Assembly (NCBI GenBank): GCA_032718475.1
Contig: JAUCBJ010001292.1
Coordinates: 1 to 36,021, forward strand
Reading direction: 5' to 3'
Length of the DNA stretch: 36,021 nt
Source: Nemertoderma westbladi
Taxonomy: Eukaryota; Xenacoelomorpha; Nemertodermatida; Nemertodermatidae
The first letter of the stretch is position 1. Every line of letters begins with the position of its first letter. The translations under genes and the position numbers were made by a program. Shown in pieces: positions 27,672-36,021 of this stretch. The notes beneath the pieces were generated by a model, which saw only the letters and a list, made by a program, of their open reading frames with translations, did no database searches and was not told the DNA's origin.

Positions 27672-28544
27672 TGATATGATATTATATCTGACAGTGTCTG
27701 TAGTCCTCCGTGTATGTACCGTGCGTAAAGGCTTCCATGGGGGTCTATAATAGTTTTCAATGGAGTTGTTCAATGATTGATTATTAAATAGAAAATGATT
27801 ATTTGTATATTAGGCCCTACGGTGGTGATTTGTGGCCTTTTACCCTGTATCAATAATCTTACCTTACTCTTGGGGTAAAGTAAAATGATTACCAATCTTT
27901 TTACTCCACTTCCACTATTGTTCAACAATTTAGCTTAATCCAAAATTATTTCCAAAAAGTATAGGCTATGTAAAGTATCAGCAAACTGTCGCGAATCATT
28001 GCCATGAAGTCGTTTTCATAAAAAAAAAGTCATCGTATTTTCCTCTTAAAACGGCGCAAGGGTACAACGATGAGCTCGACAAATGTTGTAATACAGTAAT
28101 ACAATACTGTACAGCAAATACAGTAATAAAACGAGTTTATAGAATGAAAAAACGTCACTTTAGGCCTACGATGTCCGAATTATATGCGTTCCAGTCGCGA
28201 CAAGACGTACGCAGTAGATCTGTAGGTTAAACTAACCGAGTAACCTGTCTCGAAAAATGCGAGATTTGTGTTTGGATTTATATCAGTATTTAAAACTATC
28301 ACCTAGGCGCGCTTTTCTCAACCAAAACAATGAATGATAGGCTTTGCAATAACGATATCATCGTTACTGAGTGAAAAAGGCAGAGGCGGATTTTTTAACT
28401 AAAGCAATTCGAATCGGCCTGTTGCTGCTCCATTGCAGCTGCATATTGAGATGCCATGATGGCTTAACAAAAATAACTTTTCCCCCACCAGCCAGTCCAC
28501 AATTGTCATGGTCCAATGCAGCGTCATTAATAATGGTATATCTG

Positions 28545-28637
28545 GTATGCGGGCTAATCGACAAAGTTTGCGCAGCCACAACTCCCTATCCACCATGACT
28601 TTCGCGAGATCATCCGCATCTTCAAGGTCAGTGTTCT
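28545..28637 (-). mobile_element. Possible C-terminal scrap of a non-LTR retrotransposon
   Basis: Minus-strand frame reads NTDLEDADDLAKVMVDRELW followed by LRKLCRLARIPDIP. The pattern of an acidic linker, then (A/V)xDRxxWRK, resembles the very end of endonuclease-RT ORFs, downstream of the thumb. The DNA here is richer in GC than its surroundings. The match is short and from memory, so this is tentative. Confidence 0.35.
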
Positions 28638-30149
28638 TCTAAGGCCAACTACAACAAGTATACAATTTTTTTATTCAAATACTAACAAATTCTAAAACAT
28701 TCTACGTACGAAACACAGTAAGACGTTGGTGTAATATTAAAGAATATTAAATATAAATATACTGTATTTTCAAGAAAATATTTCGCACAATTGAAATAGA
28801 CTTAGGAGCACTTTTTCCGTAGTATAAAGAATAAAACTAAATAAAAGTATATAAGTATAAAATTGAAGTACTGTAGATGTTGGTCATTCATCATTTGTAC
28901 TTACTAGCATACCCAAGCAGCCAAGGCCTAATACAGTGATAGTATTAAGTAGGCCTTGAGCATACCGTAGTGTAACTCCTGTGTACCGGTATCGCGGTAC
29001 CGGTATCTGATCTGGGTCCAGTCACATTTCAAGTACTGAAGTACCGGTACCTACAGTACAAATGCAATACAAAATATTCTAAATTTTTATTAATTTACGA
29101 GTTTGTACAGTGAATTTGTTGAGGCTATGGAGGATTTGTATATTATTGGTAAATTTGGTTTATTATTTTGGATAGGTTTAGTTGGTAAGTCAGAAGGTTG
29201 TAAGATCTTAACCCTAATTCAGTAGGCCTAATTAAAACTGGCATGTACCGGTAGATGTAACCCTAACTCTACTCCCAAGTCATAATCTAAAAAAATTAGA
29301 GGAATTTCCGACATTATTGCCATAAGCAGGTAAGGGCCGATAAAGGCAATAGTCCGAACCGAACCCGACAGCCCGAAGTTCCTCTAAATTGTCCTAAATT
29401 CCTCTCAAAAAAATATTTTTATTCCTAAATCCCAACATTACTTTACTCATAAGTATATAGTTATTATTGTTAATCATAACAATCAATTTTTATTGTGAAT
29501 ATTTCATTGCACATAGCCTACTGTTCACTGTTTACTGTACCCTTGTATTTATTTTATTTTATATTTTCAGCACCGCTTCGGTCTATTCTACTGCACCGTT
29601 TTATGCTTTTTTATTTTGAATTTTTATGTAAATATGATATTTTTATTCATTGCACCAAAAAATTTTTCTCAATTTTCAGAAATTCGTAGACTATGACATT
29701 GTTGCGTTAATTTTATTTTGTAGAATATATTTCTGTATTTTTGTGTAATTTTAGAGCTTGCTCGGGCAACCATAAGTGTTTAATTTTAATAACCTGGTTG
29801 TTTTCTTTCCTCATGTACATTTAATTTAATTTTTTATAAATACATAGAGTGTAGAGTGATATAATAATAATAATTTCTTAGATTATGACTTAGGGATAGA
29901 GTTCGTTACATGACAGACAGTTTTAATTACTGAATTATGGATAGGCCCCCACTACTGCACTACTGTAAACTGCCCAACAAAATGTAGGTATTCCAATCGT
30001 GACTTTCCCGCTCCCGGTATTTTGTATCTGTATAGATAGAACTTTTCTCGACTGCTCGATGACCATCAAGACTGTTAAGATATCAGGCTTTGTCCAGTTG
30101 TCATATCAATAAGTACATGCGTGTCCTAGTCACCGTATTATGCATAGTT

Positions 30150-30245
30150 GCGGGTAAGGTCTGAAGGTTACAGTTATAGACCGCATCGGTCTGTAATAAT
30201 AGAATAATCGGTCTATAACTGTTGTACAGTTGTACCCTTACCCGC
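30150..30245. repeat. Hairpin upstream of VPS26C
   Basis: GCGGGTAAGG at 30150 pairs with CCTTACCCGC ending at 30245, and an inner 13-bp arm CAGTTATAGACCG (30171-30183) pairs exactly with 30209-30221. The loop is about 25 nt. It lies about 200 nt before the VPS26C start codon and may be a small foldback insertion or a transcript structure. Confidence 0.65.
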
Positions 30246-30445
30246 AGCTTTGTCACATCGGTCATTCAACTTAAAAGAGTAAATAGATTCTAATACAGTA
30301 ATATAGCATACCGGTTCATTATTATTAGCAGTACAGCAGTTAGAATATTTCAGTATTTCTTTGGCATAATTATTATTCATTAATTTATTTTTAAATTAAA
30401 TATTTCCTGCGTTTATGACTGTATGAATTGAGTAAAGGAAGAGTA

Positions 30446-31330
30446 ATGTCGGTAGATATCCGTTTAAAGAGGGTTGACAAGACGTACCGCGAAGGCGAGA
30501 CCTTGTCTGGGATTGTTATCGTACATAGCAAAGGCGACATGTCGCATCTGGGAGTCTTATTGACGATGGACGGTTCGGTCAATCTACAACTCAGTGCCAA
30601 ATCAGTTGGAATGTTTGAGGCATTCTACAATTCTATTAAACCTTTACAGCTACTGCAATATGGCCTAGAAGTAGCGAAACCCGGCAAGTTTCCATCCGGA
30701 AAAACCGAGTTACCTTTCGAAGTTCCTTTAAAACCCAAAGGAAATAGAACCCTATATGAGAGTTACCACGGAGTCTATGTGAATATATTATACCAACTGA
30801 AAGTCGATGTGAAACGATCAGTGCTTAGTAAACATCTGACTTGTCAAAGCGAGTTTGTTATCAACAATATTCCTAAAGAAGTTAATGAGAAATTCAAGTC
30901 GATACCTTTCACGATTTCTCCTGATTCGTTAGCTAATATTAAAGGCCGGGCAGCTGTTCCCAGTTTTAAGGTCCATGGGGTTATCGATTCGACTACTTGT
31001 AGAATCTCGCAGCCTTTCACGGGCCACATTGTGGTGGACCATTCGGATACGGCGATTAAGTCTGTGGAGTTACAGTTGGTTCGGGTTGAGACTTGCGGTT
31101 GTGCGGAAGGATACTCTAAGGACGCCTCCGAGATACAGAACATACAGATAGCCGACGGAGATGTGTACCGTGGACTCAGTATACCCATCTATATGGTATT
31201 CCCGAGACTGTTTACTTGCCCCTCCCTCGTCGCAACCAACTTTAAGGTTGAATTCGAACTTAATATTGTTATTCTACTAGAAGATAACCGAATAATTACA
31301 GAAAATTTTCCTATTCAAATTATTCGCTAA
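30446..31330 (+). CDS. VPS26C: Retriever subunit VPS26C (DSCR3), intronless
   Basis: Encodes 294 residues (human 297). VPS26C is the arrestin-fold subunit of Retriever, which with VPS35L and VPS29 recycles SNX17-bound cargo from endosomes and is part of the Commander assembly. The frame matches along its whole length: GVLLTMDGSVNLQLSAKSVG, FEAFYNSIKP, KPGKFPSGKTELPFEVPL, YESYHGVYVNILYQL, then in the second lobe SVELQLVRVETCGCAEGY, EIQNIQIADGDVYRGLSIPI, MVFPRLFTCPSL and NFKVEFELNIV. The start at 30446 is chosen because MSVDIRLKR aligns with the family start; the six codons before it have no ATG. No introns are present, whereas the vertebrate gene has several. COMMD6, another Commander subunit, lies about 22 kb upstream in this window. 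Confidence 0.97.
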   Translation: MSVDIRLKRVDKTYREGETLSGIVIVHSKGDMSHLGVLLTMDGSVNLQLSAKSVGMFEAFYNSIKPLQLLQYGLEVAKPGKFPSGKTELPFEVPLKPKGNRTLYESYHGVYVNILYQLKVDVKRSVLSKHLTCQSEFVINNIPKEVNEKFKSIPFTISPDSLANIKGRAAVPSFKVHGVIDSTTCRISQPFTGHIVVDHSDTAIKSVELQLVRVETCGCAEGYSKDASEIQNIQIADGDVYRGLSIPIYMVFPRLFTCPSLVATNFKVEFELNIVILLEDNRIITENFPIQIIR

Positions 31331-32639
31331 TTTTGTTACAATTTTGATTTGCTACCGTAATTAAATGTATTCAAACACTGCCTCGCAGTTTCAGTACATA
31401 AACTACACTTATTTCAATTATAATTGAAAAATAATTAGTTATTTGCTTATTAATTTGGTCATAATTAATTAATTGTTAATTTAGATTGATTATATTCGTG
31501 TAGATTATGTCATCATTGTTTTCTTAGAACAATTTTCATTTCGCGCAGAAATGATACAATTTTAGAAAACAAGTACATAATACGTATTAACTATAAACAT
31601 TAACCAAGGCAATCGAAATATAAGGTCTGCTCACTACATTCTAGAATATCTCAATCAGCTGATATAAGAAGTCATACTTTTTGGGATTTTATTATTACTG
31701 TAGGGTAAAATAGCATTATTTAGAAGTTGTTTTACTCGAGTTGGCGAAATAATATTTCATCAAATTATTATAAATTTGAAGATGAAAGGCAGGACATTAC
31801 TATGCTTTGTATCACCTCTGTTTGTTAGGCTAGAAGCCAATCTTATAACGGCTCCGCCTCCGACCTACTAAAAATGGTTGTTGTATTAAGGGTGATGATT
31901 GCGTATATTATTAGCACGTTAAAGCCTTTTTTCTTAAATTTTTACTTTTTTTGTTCGAATATACGGATACCCCAAAATCGGGAGAAAAATAAGTACTTTT
32001 TTCCCTAGGGAGAAAAGTACTTCTAGGATAGCAGTGGTTTTACTTTTTTTCACAAGCGGAAAATATGTTACGCTGTGCTATTTGGTATTGCGAAATTAAT
32101 TACATACATTAAGTATAATTATAGAACATATTGAAATATGTGTTCACCATTCCTGTTCAAAAGTAAAAAAAATTAAATATATTTTATAATTTAAGTATTG
32201 GGTTTGTTTACTTAAAATGATCATAGAAAATTAGGGAAATGAAAATGAGAACGAATGTGTCCAGAATATCGAATGGAGGTTGTGTTTTTTGTCCCCCCCA
32301 CAGGCTGGTACTGTTCATTTGTATAATAGAATAATTAGTTTAAATACTTATAATTCTATTTCTAGAACTATTTCATATTATAGAACTATATGTTTATGAA
32401 ATTTATGTAATGATAATTTTAATAGTTAGTTATACAATATTTGTGTGCGGAGATTGTATTTCAGTTCCTGATTCAATAATGTAAATAGAGCCCGAGGACC
32501 CTCTAAAACTTGAATTATCAATCACCAAACCTCCGGTTCCGTCTCCGGCTGGAGCTCATATTGTAACCCGGATGAACCTCCGGGCTCCGGCTCCTTATCT
32601 CTGTCGCATCCCTATTGTATCCAACCATTTACCGTTACT

Positions 32640-32790
32640 GGTTCTACTGCTTCCCGAGGGCAGTAGTAAAACCAATACTCTTATATTGGAGTCCATGCTG
32701 GGCCCCAACTGTAGGGGATACCAAAGGATGACACTTACACAAGAATGCACTCCGGGTTTATTGTCTCAAGTACAAGGAACACATTTCCAA
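32640..32790 (+). mobile_element. Degenerate non-LTR retrotransposon copy
   Basis: GGAGTCCATGCTGGGCCCCA, then GATACCAAAGGATGACAC, ACAAGAATGC, CGGGTTTATTGTCTCAAGTA align in order with the coding strand of the RT fragment at 22590-22440 (GGGAGTCCATGCTGGGCTCT, GACACCAAATCTCTGGATGG, ACAAGAATGC, CGGGTTCATTGTGTCAAGTA). The frame is broken. It is the same family in the opposite orientation. Confidence 0.75.
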
Positions 32791-34106
32791 TCAGACTCTG
32801 CACAACATTGGAGGTGTTTCATTAGTCGCCCCTAGCTTTACACTTGTACAGAGAGGCTTCCGCTTTGTAGGTCATTGCTTTCGTCGCGAAAAGCATCAAG
32901 TACATAATCTTGTGCTTTGGGGCAATCATTGGGGAAAAATTGTCTGGGTTGGTGCTGAACACAAACACTGAATACCAAACCTGAAATCAAACCCCAAAGT
33001 TATTAAAATAAATTTGTAATCAGAATCTAATATGAGAAATTGTAGAAAATTTTTTAATTACTTTAGGTATAAAGTCAATTTGTCAATTTTTTCGCTGCAT
33101 TTGAGGTAGATTCAAAATTAGAATGGTGAAATTACCGCAACCGATGGAATACAACGGTTATTATAATAATAATTTACATATGTCCAGCTGAAAAGGATTT
33201 ATATGTTATACTATTGTGAAACATATTTGTAAGGATGACGTACAAAGGCCTGTATAAACCATAATTAAAGGTAAATAATCAATTATGGTTTTGAAAAGAC
33301 CGCGTTTTTCTTCAGCTAATTGTCAATTGAGAAATTAACACCAACCAAACTATTAACATCCTTGCCAGATTTGGTCTGAACAAACAAATTTGAATGCCAA
33401 TAAATATATTCTCTAAACTGGAACAATTTATTAAGTTTTATTTAATTAATTAATTCGTATTTCTATGTGTAGCATTATAAATTTGTATATATAATTTATA
33501 TGATGTCAATAATATGAAAGCAATAATATCCTAGTTGATGCTTTTAATAAGTACTTGCCAATTAATTTATAACGCTGTTATTGCCGTTTCGTTACATAGG
33601 CACATATATTATTATTATGTAATGTGCTTCAAGGCTTCTGAGGGGTAATAACGTAAGGGGAAATACTGTAAACCCCAACAAAGAAACTCCCCCCTATGTA
33701 CTTGAATACCTACCTACAAATTACAAGATCCCCTGGCCTTTTGGTTAACCCACAATACGTCCTTTTACCTCAATTTGCTAATTGGCCCTATCCGTCCATA
33801 CATTCCATACTGTACAGCCTTTTCACACCTCTCTTGCATAATGACTATAAATAATAATAATAATATAATATATCTATAATAATTTAAATAATGACTAATG
33901 CACAATATGACTATATATCCATGACTATACATTATCCATGATTATATTCAAGACTATATACACTATATATCTTTCGCTAACATTTCATGTTCTAATAATA
34001 TGTGCAATCTCATTATGCTATATAATCATATATAATGACCCCATCGTGAGTGTCCTATATCGATGATTGATATATTACTACCATGGATGATATATTATTA
34101 GCTTAA

Positions 34107-34180
34107 AGAGGGGCTGAACTCACGACCTCCCTGATGGAACAATGGTAGGCCTACTCTTAGCAACCTGGGAAATATGTTCT
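34107..34180 (-). mobile_element. tRNA-like SINE head
   Basis: On the minus strand, GGTTGCTAAGAGTAGG resembles a pol III A box and GGTCGTGAGTTCAGCCCC a B box, about 35 nt apart, with TTCCATCAGGGAGG between as a degenerate anticodon/variable region. Mismatches in the expected stems argue against a working tRNA. Confidence 0.4.
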
Positions 34181-34894
34181 TATAATGGAGATGTACAACG
34201 AGCAGACAAATAAGCATTAAAGACCTTATTAATTCTATTCGGAAGTAATTCATACAAATATGGCCTCCTTTTTGCGGTTAAAAAAGATTTAATATCTATA
34301 TGGTGACCACCATTTTGTCCAATCCAATATTAAAATTAACAACAGTTTTTAATCATTTAGAAACCTACCCTCTAATCCTTGGCAACCTTTCTAGATAAAT
34401 TAATGTTGAGAGCTGAAAGCAAACTTAACTTTGAATGCCAAGAAAAAAAATCTGCAATAAATACTATTGTATTAATATTGAAGGCCTACTGTATAAGTAG
34501 TAGGGCCTATTTGTTTTGACTTAAATGTTTTTAATACCATAACCTACAGTTGTTGATGCATTAATAAGTGCTTGCGATATTATAATTTAAATTTATAACG
34601 CTGTTTCGTTGCCTAGGCCCCTCTCCTATATTATGTAAATAATGTAGATTACCTTACAGGAAAATTAAATTATCAAATACTTTTATGTAAATAATTTTAT
34701 TTTAAGTAATTTTAAATACGGAGCCCCAGAGGGGACTTAGAAAAACGTCACATTTGGCGGAAAGAAGTAACGAAGGATGAGAGAAACCAATATAATCTCA
34801 TATAATCTACTACAAATATAATATGGCATGATGTTTCAATTTTAACTGACAGCAGAATTTAATAACATAAATAGCATATAATTAAAATAGCATA

Positions 34895-36021
34895 ATGTAT
34901 CTTATTATAATCACTTTGTTGTCCATAACAATATGTTACTACATGTTATTAAGATCTTCAAGCGATGGATATTTACCGTTGGCACACCGTGGCTGGCCAA
35001 TTATAGGCAGCTGGTTCCAGATTGCGCAAATTATAACATGCGAATCCCTACCACTCACATAAACACGATAATTTGCAGACAGAAAGGATTACTGCAATCC
35101 ACCGGAAAATATTGGCAATCACACAGGAAGACAAGTTTCGCAATGATGCGCTATTTCGGGATCGGAAAACGGAATTTTCAAGATGCAATTTCACAAGAGT
35201 CAAAAGTTTTGTGCGCTCGGATTAGTAATGAATATAGTTTGATTCCTTTTGAGCCACAACATTTTATAAACGAGGCGATTGCCAATGTTATTTCTGCTAT
35301 TGTGTTCGGCACCAGGTTCAGCTATGACGACAAATACTTTGAAAAGTTGAATTACTTGATTAAATTCATAGCGGATGAGGGTCAATTCGGTCTGTCTACG
35401 CCATTATACAAAATATTGCAACACATTCCCGGCACGCATGTAAGGAAGTACATGGTATTGCACAATGAACTTATATCATTGATTGGGCAGAAAGTGGATG
35501 AACACAAAGTTGAGATGGAGAATATTAATGAACCTCGGGATTTTATCGACTTCCTTATTGTAGAGCAGAACAAGGAACTCAAAAACAACCATACAAACGA
35601 TATATTTGATGGTTTTAGTATAGCTATGATTGTAGGTGATATGTTTGCTGCAGGTACAGAAACCACGTCCAAAACTTTACGATGGTTAATTCTGGCTTTG
35701 ACTAGTCATCCAAAAATTCAGAGGAAATTTCAAGATTTACTGGATAATAAAGTAGGCAGAGACAGGTATCCGACTTTAGAAGATGTGGAAGGAATTCCAT
35801 TCATAAATGCGTGTATTCTAGAAACTTTACGGATAGGAAGTGTTGTCCCACTAACAGTACGGTCTTCTGAAAGAGACGGGAATATTTCAGGATTAAGAGT
35901 TCCGAGGTCTGCCCCACTTATTATCCACCTTTGGGCTTTGAATCACAACCCAGATTTATGGACAAACCCAGACGAATTTAATCCAAACAACTTTCTAACT
36001 GACGATGAACAAACTCTTAAA
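34895..36021 (+). pseudogene. Cytochrome P450, clan 2-like, disrupted and cut by window end
   Basis: A microsomal P450, a haem monooxygenase anchored in the ER membrane. Frame 1 (34895-35062) gives a signal anchor (MYLIIITLLSITICYYMLL) and a hinge PLAHRGWPIIGSWFQI, then stops at 35060-35062. The remainder is in another frame, open from 35038 to the end: GLLQSTGKYWQSHRKTSF (C-helix WxxxR), FINEAIANVISAIVFG, MFAAGTETTSKTLRW (I-helix AGTET), ACILETLRIGSVVPLTVRSS (K-helix ExxR) and WALNHNPDLWTNPDEFNPNN. About 65-70 residues expected between hinge and C-helix (helices A-B) are missing, with no room for an intron-encoded exon. The haem Cys loop lies beyond the window. More than 950 nt without an intron is unusual for CYP2-type genes and could reflect a retrocopy. 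It may still be expressed from an internal start, but a functional enzyme is doubtful. Confidence 0.75.

Larger units (their letters stand above)
26451..30149. other. Long gene-poor region
   Basis: No gene recognised. Items seen: short TAGTATAGTAT repeats at 26885-26940; 27020-27250 repeat-like text (GGAACCAAACTTGGTACACA) followed by a weak CTCF-like CCGCTAGGGGACG at 27195; a CT microsatellite at 27653-27671; a possible retrotransposon tail at 28545-28637; a palindromic TACCGGTA/GCGGTACCGG cluster at 28983-29005; AT-rich sequence from 29080 on. Several small open frames lack any family resemblance. Confidence 0.4.
31331..34894. other. Gene-poor region between VPS26C and P450
   Basis: An ATTAAA at 31360-31365 is the best poly(A) signal candidate for VPS26C. 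32640-32790 is a degenerate retrotransposon copy. A tRNA-like SINE head lies near 34107-34180. The rest is AT-rich, with ATAATA and TATATA runs at 33850-34080, and shows no recognised gene. Confidence 0.4.

Noticed and set aside
28364-28598. Open frames of 65-75 codons on both strands in a GC-richer patch.
   Set aside because: No start context, splice sites or recognisable domain; only a short stretch resembles a retrotransposon tail and is listed separately.

Overview
The window is nuclear DNA from an animal, most likely an invertebrate. It is AT-rich, with long gene-poor stretches full of repeats. All recognisable genes are conserved animal (eukaryotic) families, and one has canonical GT-AG introns. 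I cannot fix the clade. The gene set and the many copies of the palindrome TAGGCCTA would suit an invertebrate deuterostome, but that is only a guess.

Layout. 692-1108 (+) encodes a GOT1/GOLT1 Golgi membrane protein. Only 50 nt later, 1159-3969 (+) encodes a complete intronless NVL ribosome-biogenesis AAA ATPase with a 30-bp coding minisatellite between its two ATPase modules. 3970-8292 holds no gene, but has poly(C) tracts, a duplicated repeat block with a foldback element, a CTCF-like core and a retrotransposon scrap. 8293-8535 (+) is a COMMD6-like COMM-domain protein, followed 179 nt later by TMEM243 (8715-9068, +). A 45-bp minisatellite (9173-9640) and a 2.6-kb array of 17-bp units (10262-12890) follow. 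VPS36 (14253-15410, -) is intronless. TMEM168 (17475-20465, -) has five coding exons that I could join in frame by homology. 20995-25742 is a large inverted duplication with three arrays of a short CCCAACT repeat, a non-LTR reverse transcriptase fragment and a 710-bp TTAA-flanked element whose empty site survives in the other arm. 25743-30445 has a GGCAACT motif array, microsatellites and a possible retrotransposon tail. VPS26C (30446-31330, +) is intronless. The window ends inside a cytochrome P450 (34895-36021, +) that looks damaged near its N-terminus.

How the genes relate. Most act in membrane traffic: GOLT1 (ER-Golgi), VPS36 (ESCRT-II), COMMD6 and VPS26C (two subunits of the Commander endosomal recycling assembly). 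NVL acts in the nucleolus. TMEM168 and TMEM243 are poorly characterised membrane proteins. Nothing shows that these genes are co-regulated as a set, but the two closely spaced same-strand pairs (GOLT1-NVL, COMMD6-TMEM243) look like candidate operons.

I found no convincing new defence or catalytic system. The most unusual items are the inverted duplication with a preserved short exon in both arms, the filled/empty-site pair for a TTAA element carrying a CTCF-like core, the tandemly duplicated splice donor in TMEM168, the intronless state of six conserved genes, and the higher-order structure of the 17-bp array. Family assignments rest on remembered family sequences, not on a search.
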